A DNA stretch of 64,000 nt from Ruegeria sp. ANG-R (GCF_000813985.1 NZ_JWLJ01000006.1:124001-188000); one strand, 5' to 3'; positions 8,313-17,369 are shown, counted from the first letter of the stretch. A program made the numbers and translations. The notes: generated from the letters alone by a model not told the origin.

Positions 8313-9425
8313 ATGCACAAACACAGATTTCCGAAAGCTGGTGATACCCGAGTATCTGGCCCGATTGAAGCTGCCAACAGTGCATCTAGCAAGACAGTAC
8401 AAGGAGCTTCCGACCAAATGACTAAAACCCGAACGTCGTCCGGAAATGATCGAAGAAACCGTCGCCCCGCGCCGAATACAGCCAATGCGCGAATGTTGAC
8501 CATGTTGGGCAATGCAAAAAATGCCCAACCCGCGAACATGATCATCAGACCAGGCGGCCCGGGTGGCGAAGACAGGGTCATTTTCTCCAAGACGATTTCC
8601 GCTCTGGCTAAAATGCAAGATTTTCTGTCGTTCGGAGATGATCTCGCCGGCATGGTCGACGAGGATGGCCACATTACGCTTGACCCGCCGTACAAAGAGG
8701 CTGGGGCGTCGATCACGGTTGAAGCTGCTATGTCCCAGAGTTCTCGCGTTCTGTCTGCTGGAGCGACACTCATCCAAGGTGCTGAGTTGTGGCAAACTTT
8801 TTCTAGCAGACAGGGGCCCGTCACTGGCCGATCCGCAATCAACTTTTCGACCTTTGAGCCGATGAGGTTCAATTATGTAGACTTTGAAGCTGACCCAAAC
8901 GCGGAATTGCCTATCTCGCCTGCACCCTACAAGACGGCTGAAGTCGACCTAGACGCGTTCGATCAATACGGGGTTTCTTTGCGCTTGAGCCGTCGCGAGT
9001 TTAGAGACGTGACTCCGGAGCGCCTTGCCGTTCAGTTACTTTGGCCGCTGGTTCAAGGTCTCGGTCGCGCGGTTGATGCGGCTTTCTTTAAAGCGCTGGG
9101 CGCCGCTGGGGTGGTGCCGTGGGCGCTGGGCGGTGCCGCAGCGCAAGGGGTGCCATTTGAAAGCCTGCAAGCTGTTGTTGGGACAAATGGTTCCGGTGCT
9201 GTCGCAGATCGGGGGGAACTCTATGTCGACGGTATTCCTGCGACACTCACGCCAGATACCGCAGGTTCCTTCATAGGCGCGTTTAGCCGCGCAGCTATGG
9301 TGACCAACGAGGAAATCCAGATTATCGCGTCGCGTACAGATGTGAGTGGTGGACTTGAGGTTACCTGTTGGTTGGGTTTGCAAGCGCTGATCCCAGATCC
9401 AGCAAAGTTCTGGAGTGTCGCCTAA
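8313..9425 (+). CDS. Putative HK97-like major capsid protein
   Basis: 370-residue protein. A long polar, basic N-terminus (residues 1-60) is followed by a region with HK97-capsid character: YGVSLRLSRREFRDVTPERL, then LGRAVDAAFFKALGAAGVVP and a C-terminus ending LIPDPAKFWSVA. The AVDAAFFKALGAAG segment is the phrase that usually marks capsid subunits. No protease, portal or terminase gene accompanies it. If the call is right, the element encodes its own shell or a decoy capsid subunit. The start at 8313 has GGAG at good spacing, and the 19-bp island repeat lies upstream. Confidence is moderate because the fold is judged by eye. Confidence 0.5.
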   Translation: MHKHRFPKAGDTRVSGPIEAANSASSKTVQGASDQMTKTRTSSGNDRRNRRPAPNTANARMLTMLGNAKNAQPANMIIRPGGPGGEDRVIFSKTISALAKMQDFLSFGDDLAGMVDEDGHITLDPPYKEAGASITVEAAMSQSSRVLSAGATLIQGAELWQTFSSRQGPVTGRSAINFSTFEPMRFNYVDFEADPNAELPISPAPYKTAEVDLDAFDQYGVSLRLSRREFRDVTPERLAVQLLWPLVQGLGRAVDAAFFKALGAAGVVPWALGGAAAQGVPFESLQAVVGTNGSGAVADRGELYVDGIPATLTPDTAGSFIGAFSRAAMVTNEEIQIIASRTDVSGGLEVTCWLGLQALIPDPAKFWSVA

Positions 9426-9853
9426 TGGCGAGGTTCGCAAGATCGGTTTTGAGTCTGTTCACAAACCCGGGCGATTTCCTTGCCTCCAGAAATAGCGGTC
9501 AACGGGACGATCGAGTTCCGAAACAATTATTGGCCGCTGTCTCGTATAACGAGTTGCTTATAGCGATCGATGCGTGTCGCGTGATATGGCGCCCGTCACG
9601 CGCTGGAGATGAGACCGCTGGACCTATTGTCCGCGTCCCGACAATAGGTAGTTGGACGTGGAGCACCCGTAAAGACGCGAAAGCCCGAGTGGCAGCTAAG
9701 TATCCTGATCTCGATGAAAAGGCATGTGCACGGGCTGCGAAATTAATCGAATGGCAGATCGGAAAGCACAACTTGCGCGAGTTCAGGCGTGGTGCTGCTG
9801 AGGATCAGGATTATCGCGAACACGAAAGGTTTTGGAGGGGGCACAATGTCTGA
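9425..9853 (+). CDS. Hypothetical island protein
   Basis: 142 residues. The start ATG overlaps the last base of the capsid-like stop (TAATG), so translation is coupled. I recognise no family. The protein is basic, with segments such as SWTWSTRKDAKARVAAKYPD and a helical C-terminus rich in Arg and Glu. There is no signal peptide or membrane helix. Its coupling to the capsid-like gene suggests a role in the same late function, such as scaffold, head completion or DNA binding. That role is inferred. Confidence 0.65.
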   Translation: MARFARSVLSLFTNPGDFLASRNSGQRDDRVPKQLLAAVSYNELLIAIDACRVIWRPSRAGDETAGPIVRVPTIGSWTWSTRKDAKARVAAKYPDLDEKACARAAKLIEWQIGKHNLREFRRGAAEDQDYREHERFWRGHNV

Positions 9854-10028
9854 TTTGAGGATTTATGACCGAAATGGCAGCGCTCGAAAGTGCCTGCTAG
9901 CCGCACAAAAACGGATCAAGATTGAGGAAGGGGCAGAGCTTTCTCTGTCGCAGGTTGCGCATCGTTTGATCCACCTCGGCAGACGGGCGCTAGATCACCC
10001 GGTTTGTTTGGATGGGGTGAGTAAATGA
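9846..10028 (+). CDS. Small hypothetical island protein
   Basis: 60 residues, overlapping the end of the preceding gene by 8 bp. Residues 20-50 (AQKRIKIEEGAELSLSQVAH, RLIHLGRRAL) form two predicted helices, compatible with a small ribbon-helix-helix or HTH protein, but the family is not recognised. The ATG at 9846 follows GGAGGGGG. Confidence 0.6.
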   Translation: MSDLRIYDRNGSARKCLLAAQKRIKIEEGAELSLSQVAHRLIHLGRRALDHPVCLDGVSK

Positions 10029-10123
10029 AGGCGCGTCGATGGAGGCATCTAAAACGGCCTCGCAAGCGAAAGCCGCGTGGCACAATTCGACTTAGTTGGA
10101 ACGCGCGTTGGTTCGGGTTCTAA
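10025..10123 (+). CDS. 32-residue, highly basic peptide
   Basis: A very short open frame begins at an ATG that overlaps the previous stop (ATGA) and ends at TAA 10121-10123. The product begins MKARRWRHLKRPRKRKPRG and has about 14 Arg/Lys residues in 32. Translational coupling to two upstream genes and its position just before a strong terminator make it plausible as a real gene, for example a nucleic-acid-binding peptide. Its shortness keeps confidence low. Confidence 0.4.
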   Translation: MKARRWRHLKRPRKRKPRGTIRLSWNARWFGF

Positions 10124-10189
10124 CAATGCATTGCCGGGTGGTTTGGTGCCTGTTTGGCCACGTGGCATATGTTGGCTGAAAGGCCAAGC

Positions 10190-10233
10190 AGCGCTCTCGG
10201 GGTATCCGATCCTTCCCCCCGAGAGCGCTTTTT
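10190..10233 (+). terminator. Strong intrinsic terminator of the capsid-like operon
   Basis: AGCGCTCTCGGGG (10190-10202) pairs perfectly with CCCCGAGAGCGCT (10217-10229) around a 14-nt loop. A T run follows (10229-10233). It ends the rightward unit 8313-10123. The rest of 10234-10443 shows no gene. Confidence 0.9.
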
Positions 10234-10445
10234 GTTCTCAATGTAATCGAATCAGAAGCGCGGGTCCTTCCCACGGGGGTAGGGCCTGAGGGTGGGAAAC
10301 TGCGCAGAAAACTATTTGTGCGAGCGCTCTGGAAACGTGGCCTACTACTATTACCGAGCCAGTGCCGAAAGGGTGAAAAAAGGGTGGATCATCAAGGGAT
10401 GCCCCTTGAAATACACTTTAATATCAGCATGTTGTGAGAGTTGTT

Positions 10446-10521
<76 letters not shown>

Positions 10522-10658
10522 ATGCAGGTGCCGCCGTAGCGGTGGACGGACGTTTATGAGACGTCGCCGCTGAGTGCAAGTCCAAAAAACGGAATCAGCG
10601 AAAAACTTCAGGCTGACCCGGCGGATGGACGAGGCGGAACAAGCCGCCTCGGGTCCGA

Positions 10659-10982
10659 TCAGTTTTCGTCTTCTGACGACATGTCCTTGATATCGTCCAG
10701 CGAAACGTTGTCGCCGTCGTCATCGTCGTCCAGCAGATCGTCGTCCAGTTCGACATCGACGTTATCGTCGTCGTCCAGCACGATATCTTCGTCGGACGAA
10801 GCTTCGCGTGCCTTCACCGATGCTGCGTCTTCGGCATCGGCAGCAATCATCCGGCTTTTGCCGGTATCCAGTTCCACGATCTCGCCGGTATAGGGGCTGA
10901 CGATCGGGTCCTTGTTCAGGTCATAAAAGCGCTTGCCGGTTGTCGGGCAAACACGCTTTACGCCCCATTCTTCCTTGGGCAT
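10659..10982 (-). CDS. TIGR02300 family protein with acidic C-terminus
   Basis: 107-residue alphaproteobacterial protein of unknown function. The N-terminus is the conserved zinc-ribbon-like segment MPKEEWGVKRVCPTTGKRFY followed by DLNKDPIVSPYTGE, the family signature. The last 50 residues are an Asp/Glu-rich tail (VLDDDDNVDVELDDDLLDDD). The acidic tail is normal for the family, and the repetitive codons explain a spurious serine-rich frame on the other strand. It lies directly after tRNA-Ala, on the same strand. Confidence 0.9.
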   Translation of the reverse strand: MPKEEWGVKRVCPTTGKRFYDLNKDPIVSPYTGEIVELDTGKSRMIAADAEDAASVKAREASSDEDIVLDDDDNVDVELDDDLLDDDDDGDNVSLDDIKDMSSEDEN

Positions 10983-11082
10983 ATCAAATCCCCTTGATAT
11001 CAGGTGAATCTCATCGATGATTCAGGTCACCTGCCACATGCGGCAGGCACTGTCAAAGCCTTTGCGCGAAGGAGATCGGCCC

Positions 11083-11775
11083 ATGGGGCGACATGCATTG
11101 CCTGGAACGCCTCCGGTGCCTCTGACTTTGCGCAAATCGGCACGCGCGCGACGGATCAGCTTGCGGATTTCCCAATTAGATGGGCGGGTTACGCTGACAT
11201 ACCCGACTGGCGTAGCCGAGAACGAAGCTTTGAATTTCGCACAACAGAAAGAAGACTGGATACGCGGGCACCTGCAGGACCGCCCTATCGTCGAAGCAGT
11301 GGGGGTTGGGCAGTCCATACCGATTGAGGGAACCGTGCGGCGAATCGTTTCTGCGACGGGTCGACGGGTTCTGCTGCGCAGTGATGAAATCGGTGTCCCG
11401 CCTGGTGCTGAAGCACGGCGGCTTGCCCGGTTTCTTAAAGAGCTTGCCCGCGATCGGTTGACCGGCGCGTGTGATGACTATGCTGCCATTCTGGGCCGTC
11501 CGTACAGTAGCCTCACGTTGCGCGATACGCGCTCGCGTTGGGGGTCGTGCAGTTCCACAGGTGGGCTTATGTTCTCGTGGCGGCTGATCCTCGCGCCATC
11601 AGATGTGTTGCATTATGTTGCCGCGCATGAAGTGGCGCATCTGGCCGAGATGAACCACTCGCCGGCGTTCTGGGCTCAGGTTGAGCGCATATATGGCCCA
11701 TACAAGGAATCGCGCCGCTGGTTGCGCGAAAACGGGGCTGATCTGCATCGATATCGCTTTGATGCTCCCGGTTGA
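11083..11775 (+). CDS. YgjP/SprT-like zinc metalloprotease (DUF45)
   Basis: 230-residue protein with the minigluzincin fold. TLRDTRSRWGSCSSTGGLMF and LRKSARARRISLRIS are the family landmarks. HEVAHLAEMNH is the HExxH zinc site followed by the third-ligand region. The ATG at 11083 follows AAGGAG; an upstream in-frame ATG at 11017 would add unconserved residues. Members are cytosolic, and their substrates are poorly known. It stands alone between the TIGR02300 gene and a GntR regulator. Confidence 0.88.
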   Translation: MGRHALPGTPPVPLTLRKSARARRISLRISQLDGRVTLTYPTGVAENEALNFAQQKEDWIRGHLQDRPIVEAVGVGQSIPIEGTVRRIVSATGRRVLLRSDEIGVPPGAEARRLARFLKELARDRLTGACDDYAAILGRPYSSLTLRDTRSRWGSCSSTGGLMFSWRLILAPSDVLHYVAAHEVAHLAEMNHSPAFWAQVERIYGPYKESRRWLRENGADLHRYRFDAPG

Positions 11776-11788
11776 CCTCATGAGAATT

Positions 11789-11798
11789 TGTGATCACA
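11789..11798. promoter_or_regulatory. Palindrome just upstream of the GntR gene
   Basis: TGTGATCACA is a perfect palindrome ending 7 bp before the GntR start codon. FCD-type GntR proteins often bind sites of this kind, and the position would occlude the gene's own ribosome site or promoter. Autoregulation is therefore a reasonable inference. Confidence 0.45.
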
Positions 11799-11805
11799 TA
11801 AACCC

Positions 11806-12453
11806 ATGCTGACCACACGTCCTGCCGAGTCTCACACCGCCACCCATGACCGCGTCTACCGTGCTCTCCGGTCCCGCATCATGCATGGCGAAATAGCCCC
11901 CGGGCAGGCGCTGACCTTACGTGGCATCGGTAAAGAATTTGGCGTATCAATGACCCCGGCGCGCGAAGCGGTTCGGCGGCTGGCGGCTGAAGGGGCGCTG
12001 TTCCTGTCCACCTCGGGGCGCGTTTCCACACCCGAACTGAGCCGGGACCGGATCGAGGAATTGGCCGCACTGCGCGCCTTGCTTGAGGTTGAATTGTCCA
12101 GCCGGGCCCTGCCTCGGGCACATATGGCGCTGATCGATCGACTGCAGAGCATCAACATGGCCGTGGCCGAGATGGTAACGAAACGGGATGCTGTCGGGTA
12201 TATCCGCGCAAATCTCGAATTTCACCGCACGCTCTATCTGCGCGCACAGGCCCCTGCGATGCTTGCCATGGCCGAAACTGTCTGGTTGCAGTTGGGCCCT
12301 ACGATGCGTGCGCTTTATGGGCGGTTGCGGCGCACAGAGCCGCCGCATTACCACCGCCTGATCATCGCGGCCCTCAAGGCGGGGGATGAGCCAGGGCTGC
12401 GGCTTGCGGTGCGCTCGGACGTAACGCAAGGGCTGCGCTTGCTGGTCACATAA
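11806..12453 (+). CDS. GntR-family regulator, FadR/FCD type
   Basis: 215-residue DNA-binding regulator. The N-terminal winged helix reads RVYRALRSRIMHGEIAPGQA, then GIGKEFGVSMTPAREAVRRL. The C-terminal all-helical FCD ligand domain includes ELAALRALLEVELSSRAL and NLEFHRTLYLRAQ, whose His/Asp/Glu positions usually hold a metal. The effector is unknown; FCD regulators commonly sense organic acids or acyl-CoA. No obvious target operon is adjacent except itself. Confidence 0.9.
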   Translation: MLTTRPAESHTATHDRVYRALRSRIMHGEIAPGQALTLRGIGKEFGVSMTPAREAVRRLAAEGALFLSTSGRVSTPELSRDRIEELAALRALLEVELSSRALPRAHMALIDRLQSINMAVAEMVTKRDAVGYIRANLEFHRTLYLRAQAPAMLAMAETVWLQLGPTMRALYGRLRRTEPPHYHRLIIAALKAGDEPGLRLAVRSDVTQGLRLLVT

Positions 12454-12577
12454 GCAGCATCTCGCCCACATTGATTCAACCTTTTGGGTTTCGGCAGGTT
12501 CAGCGCCACGGCGTTCTGGTCTGATCGGTTGGGCTGGGCTATCCTGACCGCAAATCACAACAAGAGCAGATTTCAAC

Positions 12578-13708
12578 ATGATCAATCGAAGAACATTTTC
12601 TGCCGGGCTTGGGGCAACCCTGCTCGCGGCCTGTTCCACCGGCAGTGCACCCACCAGCGCTCCGGCCTCGCGGATGCGTGCCGTTCCGAACGCCGGATGG
12701 GATGCTTGGGTGGCCGGTTTCAAGGGCCGGGCTGCGTCTCAGGGCATTTCACAAACCACCTTGAACCGCGCCTTTCAAGGGGCGGGATACCTGCCCGAGG
12801 TGATCGAACGCGACCGCAATCAGGTCGAATTCAAACGCTCGCTCGAGGATTATCTGGCCATTGCCGCGTCGGATGAACGGATCAGTACGGGCAAGCAGAT
12901 GCTTGCGCGGTACGCGGGCACCCTGTCACAGATTGAGGCTAAATACGGGGTCGATAAAGAGGTCGTCGTGGCCGTCTGGGGGCTGGAAAGCCGGTACGGC
13001 GCGCGGCGGGGCGACGTGCCGGTGATCTCGGCGACTTCGACGCTGGCTTATGACGGACGGCGCGGGGCGTTCTTTGAAAAGCAATTGGTGGCGGCGTTGA
13101 AGATCATTCAGGAGGGTGACACGACCCCTGGCAATATGACCGGCAGTTGGGCCGGGGCCATGGGGCATACGCAGTTCATTCCAACGTCGTATTTGGCCTA
13201 TGCGGTTGATTTTACCGGTGACGGGCGGCGCGATATATGGTCTGACGATCCGACGGATTCACTGGCTTCCACGGCCGCCTATCTGGCACGCGCCGGTTGG
13301 GTGCGCGGCCAGCCGTGGGGTGGAGAGGTCGGCACCGTGTCGGGTACGCCGGTCGCGGTGCTGCAACCGCAGACACCGGGGCCCCGGATCGCGGTGTTTC
13401 GGAACTTTGAGGTGATCAAACGCTATAACAACTCAGACAGCTATGCGATCGGAGTCGGCCACCTTGCCGACCGGATTGCCGGTGGCCCGCCGTTTCAAGC
13501 CTCGTTCGGGCCGGACGCGACCGGGTTGACGCTGGAGGGCCGCAAGGATCTGCAGCGCCGTCTGACCGCCGCTGGCTATGATACACAGGGCGCGGACGGC
13601 GTGATCGGAAAGAACACCGAGGCCGCGATCAGCGCTTATCAGCGCGCGAACGGATTGCCCGTGACCGGGCAGCCCTCGCTGGCATTGTTGCAACGGTTGG
13701 GTGGCTGA
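12578..13708 (+). CDS. Lytic murein transglycosylase, MltB-like, with peptidoglycan-binding domain
   Basis: 376-residue periplasmic enzyme that cleaves the glycan strands of peptidoglycan with formation of 1,6-anhydroMurNAc. The N-terminus is a lipoprotein signal with the lipobox LAAC (Cys19). The catalytic SLT_2 domain spans about residues 38-300, with VWGLESRYGARRGD containing the catalytic Glu and AMGHTQFIPTSYLAYA as a second signature. The last 60 residues form a PG_binding_1 domain (RRLTAAGYDTQGADGVIGKN). It converges with accA, with only 4 bp between the stops. Confidence 0.93.
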   Translation: MINRRTFSAGLGATLLAACSTGSAPTSAPASRMRAVPNAGWDAWVAGFKGRAASQGISQTTLNRAFQGAGYLPEVIERDRNQVEFKRSLEDYLAIAASDERISTGKQMLARYAGTLSQIEAKYGVDKEVVVAVWGLESRYGARRGDVPVISATSTLAYDGRRGAFFEKQLVAALKIIQEGDTTPGNMTGSWAGAMGHTQFIPTSYLAYAVDFTGDGRRDIWSDDPTDSLASTAAYLARAGWVRGQPWGGEVGTVSGTPVAVLQPQTPGPRIAVFRNFEVIKRYNNSDSYAIGVGHLADRIAGGPPFQASFGPDATGLTLEGRKDLQRRLTAAGYDTQGADGVIGKNTEAAISAYQRANGLPVTGQPSLALLQRLGG

Positions 13709-13712
13709 CGGG

Positions 13713-14675
13713 TTAAGCCGCCAGCCCTTTCGAGCCGATATCCAGGAATTTCTGACGGCGGTCCTTGATCAGGGCCGCCGCGTCTTTTCCATCAAGCTCG
13801 TCAAGCATCGCGGCAATCGCAGACCGCACGGCTTCAACCGCCGCCGAGCGATCCCGATGCGCGCCGCCTTTGGGTTCAGAAATGATGTGGTCGCAGACGC
13901 CCAGCTTTTGCAGGTCTTGAGCCGTCAAGCGCAGCGCTTCGGCAGCTTCGCGCATCTTCTCGGAATCTTTCCACAGGATCGAGGCGCAGCCTTCGGGCGA
14001 AATCACTGAATAGACCGAGTGTTCCAGCATGGCGACGCGGTTTGCCGTTGCAAATGCCACAGCACCGCCCGAGCCACCTTCACCAATGATGACCGAGACC
14101 AAAGGCACGCCGATCTTAAGGCACATTTCCGTGGATCGCGCGATCGCCTCGGACTGGCCGCGCTCTTCGGCGCCCTTGCCGGGATAAGCGCCCGCCGTAT
14201 CAATCAGAGTGATTACCGGCAGGCCAAAGCGCCCCGCCATCTCCATCAGCCGAACGGCCTTGCGATACCCTTCGGGGCGGGCCATTCCGAAATTGCGTTC
14301 GATCCGCGATTTGGTATCACTGCCCTTTTCGTGACCGATCACCATAACCGGCTGATCGTTGAACCGTGCCAGCCCCCCGATTACCGCCAGATCGTCGGCA
14401 AAGTTCCGGTCGCCCGCCAGAGGCGTGAACTCGGTAAACAGCGCGTCCACATAATCATTGCAATGAGGTCGTTCAGGATGGCGCGCAACCTGACACTTCC
14501 GCCAGGGGGTGAGATCAGCATAGAGCTCATCCAGCAGCTTGGCGGCCTTGGCATCCAGCGCAGCGGCTTCTTCGGCAATGTCCATCTCTTCATTGGCACG
14601 GGCCAGAGCTCGTAGCTCCTCGGCCTTGCCTTCGATCTCTGCCAGCGGTTTTTCGAAATCCAGATACTGGGTCAT
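13713..14675 (-). CDS. accA: Acetyl-CoA carboxylase carboxyltransferase subunit alpha
   Basis: 320-residue cytosolic subunit. With AccD it transfers the carboxyl group from biotin to acetyl-CoA, the committed step of fatty acid synthesis. Landmarks are [17 protein letters not shown] at the start, [31 protein letters not shown], and the oxyanion-hole segment [20 protein letters not shown]. The ATG at 14675 is preferred to one at 14687, because [10 protein letters not shown] is the conserved start. It is monocistronic here. Confidence 0.97.
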   Translation of the reverse strand: MTQYLDFEKPLAEIEGKAEELRALARANEEMDIAEEAAALDAKAAKLLDELYADLTPWRKCQVARHPERPHCNDYVDALFTEFTPLAGDRNFADDLAVIGGLARFNDQPVMVIGHEKGSDTKSRIERNFGMARPEGYRKAVRLMEMAGRFGLPVITLIDTAGAYPGKGAEERGQSEAIARSTEMCLKIGVPLVSVIIGEGGSGGAVAFATANRVAMLEHSVYSVISPEGCASILWKDSEKMREAAEALRLTAQDLQKLGVCDHIISEPKGGAHRDRSAAVEAVRSAIAAMLDELDGKDAAALIKDRRQKFLDIGSKGLAA

Positions 14676-14796
14676 GACGCCTCTCAACGCGGAAGTTCCC
14701 TGCTATATGACCAAAGGTCGTCCCGGATGCAACTCAGCAAGATTTGTGGTCGTCGAATATGCGATCACCGATGGGCAAGGAGAAGGAAGGATACCA

Positions 14797-15630
14797 ATGG
14801 CTGCCAGCTATGAAGATCGCGTGCTGCGCGTGTTGGCTTATATGCACGATCACCCTGCCGGGGATTTGTCGCTGGATGCCTTGGCCGAGGTCGCCGCCAT
14901 GTCGCGGTTTCATTGGCATCGCGTGTTTCGCGCCATCACCGGTGAGACCTGCGCACAGGCAGCCCGCCGGATACGCCTGCATCGCGCCGCCTGCTGGCTG
15001 GTGCAATCGGACAGGCCGGTTGCGCAGATCGCGACCGATATCGGCTATCCGAACCTGAAATCCTTTGCGCGGGCCTTTTCCGAGGCCTACGGCAGCAGCC
15101 CCACTGCGTTTCGCAAAGCGGGGCAGATTCTGCCAGCCCATCCCAAATTCAAAACCGGAGAATACCCCATGCATCCCGTTACAACCCGAACCGAACCGTC
15201 CCGCCGTGTCGTAGCACTTCCGCACACAGGAGCTTACGCCGAGATTGGTCGCAGCTTTGAGGCTTTTGGTGCCTTGTGCGAATCCCGCACGCTATGGCCA
15301 AAGGTCGGTCCGATGATTGCTCTGTATTTCGACAGTCCCGAGGATGTGCCTGAAGACGAACTGCGCAGCTTTGCCGGAGCTCAATATTGCGGCGATGACA
15401 CCCCCAAGGGGATGGAGGACCTCAGTATCCCGGGCGGCAAAACAGCGGTTCTGACGTATCAGGGTCCCTATTCCGGTATTCACGCCGCCTATCAGACACT
15501 GTTCGGGAACTGGTTACCGGACTCCGGCGAAGAACCCGCCGATCAACCTTGTTATGAGATCTATCTCAACGATCCGCGCGACACCGCACCCGAGAACCTG
15601 CTGACAGAAATCTGCCTGCCGCTCAAATGA
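14797..15630 (+). CDS. AraC-family regulator with GyrI-like effector domain
   Basis: 277 residues. An N-terminal AraC double HTH (AEVAAMSRFHWHRVFRAITG and IATDIGYPNLKSFARAFSEA) is followed by a GyrI-like small-molecule-binding domain (VVALPHTGAYAEIGRSFEAF to the end LTEICLPLK). This is the Rob/SbmC-like architecture of drug and toxin sensors. The start ATG at 14797 follows AAGGAAGG. The stop overlaps the next gene as ATGA, which encodes a second, free GyrI-like domain. Confidence 0.88.
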   Translation: MAASYEDRVLRVLAYMHDHPAGDLSLDALAEVAAMSRFHWHRVFRAITGETCAQAARRIRLHRAACWLVQSDRPVAQIATDIGYPNLKSFARAFSEAYGSSPTAFRKAGQILPAHPKFKTGEYPMHPVTTRTEPSRRVVALPHTGAYAEIGRSFEAFGALCESRTLWPKVGPMIALYFDSPEDVPEDELRSFAGAQYCGDDTPKGMEDLSIPGGKTAVLTYQGPYSGIHAAYQTLFGNWLPDSGEEPADQPCYEIYLNDPRDTAPENLLTEICLPLK

Positions 15631-16118
15631 CGGTGGTTTTTTCAGAGAGCACGCAGTTGCCGCTGAAGGTTGAGAATGTCCCGGGATGGAACATTCTCGC
15701 CTGGCGGTACGTCGGACCCTACGCCGGTAAGATGGCTGGATTTACCGAGATGCTATCTCGGTTGCCTCGCGATTTCGTGCAGCGCGGGTGGGGGCCTGTT
15801 ATCGGCGTCTACCAATCTGATCCGGCCATCACGCCAGCTCGGCAGCAGGTCTACCTTGCGGGATGCGCGGTGCCCGAGAAGATTGGTGTCAGCGGGTTGC
15901 AACCGGTGCGTATTCTGCCGCAGCGATGCGCGATTCACCGGCATGTGGGGCCTTACGAAGCTATCCCAGAGAAATTCGAGCGGCTCTTCAAAACCGAACT
16001 CCGCAGCAAGAAACTGTGGCCTGCAGCGGCCCCGCCCTTCGAGATTTATCATGACGATCCAGGCGAGGTAGCGCCCAATGACCTGCGTACCGACCTATGT
16101 GTTCCCCTGAAAGCTTAG
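15627..16118 (+). CDS. Stand-alone GyrI-like small-molecule-binding protein
   Basis: 163-residue protein made of one GyrI-like (SbmC) domain. It opens with PLKVENVPGWNILAWRYVGP and ends with the typical DLRTDLCVPLKA, mirroring the C-terminal half of the upstream regulator. GyrI-like domains sequester or hydrolyse cyclic peptides and other toxic small molecules. Start-stop overlap with the AraC gene indicates co-expression, so it is likely the output of that regulator. Confidence 0.82.
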   Translation: MTVVFSESTQLPLKVENVPGWNILAWRYVGPYAGKMAGFTEMLSRLPRDFVQRGWGPVIGVYQSDPAITPARQQVYLAGCAVPEKIGVSGLQPVRILPQRCAIHRHVGPYEAIPEKFERLFKTELRSKKLWPAAAPPFEIYHDDPGEVAPNDLRTDLCVPLKA

Positions 16119-16128
16119 AGTCGTACCG

Positions 16129-16725
16129 TCAGGTCGGCCAAAGCACAGGGTAGAGAGAGGCCACCAGCAACAAAGCCATGGTCCAGTTGAACACGACCAG
16201 TCTGCGCGGATTCGTCAGAACACGCGCCATCTGTTGCCCAAGAACCGTCCAGGTGCTGACCGAGGGCAGGTTGATTGCTCCGAACACCAGCGCGACGAAA
16301 AATATGGCGTCCAAAGTTTGTCCGGGCGCGTAGGCCGCTATTGCAGTCAACGCCATCGCCCAGGCCTTGGGGTTTACCCATTGGAAAGCCGCCGCCTGCA
16401 AGAAGGTCATAGGTGTGCCTGTCGTCTGTTGCCCCTGCACAGGTGCGGCATGGGCGATCTTCCACGCCAGATACATCAGGTAGATCACCGACGCGATTTT
16501 CAGCACCGTATAGCTGACCGGATACCGGTCAAATACCTGAACGAGGCCGGCCCCCACCAACAGTACCATAAAGGTAAAACCCAGCCCGATTCCAAGCATA
16601 TGCGGGATCGTCCGCCGAAAGCCGAAGTTGGCTCCTGACGCCATGAGCATAAGGTTGTTCGGCCCCGGAGTGATCGAGGAGACAAAGGCAAAAACGATCA
16701 GGGCCATCAGTATGTCGTAGGTCAT
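16129..16725 (-). CDS. LysE/RhtB-family amino acid exporter
   Basis: 198-residue inner-membrane protein with about six transmembrane helices. The family signature SSITPGPNNLMLMASGANFG is at residues 16-35, and AAAFQWVNPKAWAMALTAI lies in the centre. LysE/RhtB proteins export amino acids such as lysine, threonine or homoserine when the pool is too high. It is divergent from an Lrp/AsnC regulator 72 bp away, the usual arrangement for amino-acid-responsive control. Confidence 0.92.
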   Translation of the reverse strand: MTYDILMALIVFAFVSSITPGPNNLMLMASGANFGFRRTIPHMLGIGLGFTFMVLLVGAGLVQVFDRYPVSYTVLKIASVIYLMYLAWKIAHAAPVQGQQTTGTPMTFLQAAAFQWVNPKAWAMALTAIAAYAPGQTLDAIFFVALVFGAINLPSVSTWTVLGQQMARVLTNPRRLVVFNWTMALLLVASLYPVLWPT

Positions 16726-16797
16726 GGCCGTATATTCTCGCCGAAGCCGGCAAATGAAATTGCGTTTTCGTGCGCATTTCGGGTAGTTTCACAATAA

Positions 16798-17250
16798 ATG
16801 GCGAAGATTGATCAGATAAATCGGCATATATTGCGCGAACTTTCGCGTGACGGACGCATCAGCAACCTTGATCTTGCGGATCGGGTGGGCCTGTCACCTT
16901 CCGCCTGCCTGCGCCGGGTGCAGGAGCTTGAGCGTGCGGGCGTCATTGCCGGTTATCGCGCGGTCCTGAACCCGGCGGCGCTGGGCGTCGGCTTTGTGGC
17001 CTATATCGGTGTTGGTCTGGGCGAGCATACCAAGGCCGCTCAGGAGGGGTTCGAACGGGCGCTGCAGCAAGTGCCCGAGGTGGTCGAATGCCACAATATC
17101 ACCGGTACTATCGAGTACCTGTTGCGGGTCGAATGCGCCGATCTGCCATCCTACAAGACCTTCCATACCGAGGTGCTGGGAACGTTGCCGCATGTGACTT
17201 CGATTACCTCATATGTTGTTATGGGGTCGCCCAAGGATATGCGGGCGTGA
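16798..17250 (+). CDS. Lrp/AsnC-family transcriptional regulator
   Basis: 150 residues. The N-terminal HTH (DQINRHILRELSRDGRISNL, then DLADRVGLSPSACLRRVQEL) is followed by the RAM amino-acid-binding domain (VVECHNITGTIEYLLRVECA). It is transcribed away from the LysE exporter with a short shared promoter, so it most probably activates or represses that exporter in response to an amino acid. Confidence 0.93.
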   Translation: MAKIDQINRHILRELSRDGRISNLDLADRVGLSPSACLRRVQELERAGVIAGYRAVLNPAALGVGFVAYIGVGLGEHTKAAQEGFERALQQVPEVVECHNITGTIEYLLRVECADLPSYKTFHTEVLGTLPHVTSITSYVVMGSPKDMRA

Positions 17251-17369
17251 CAGTTGAAATGTGAACCTTAACCACCTTGCGGGTCAAAAATTCACGGCCT
17301 AGTGTCATCTCAACAATATCGTCGGCAGGGATCAGTCCCGAAGCGGGCGCAAACTCAGGGAGAAGACCT

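Noticed and set aside
10681..10893. Serine-repeat open frame opposite the TIGR02300 gene
   Set aside because: It is the complement of the acidic Asp/Glu codon run of the real gene.
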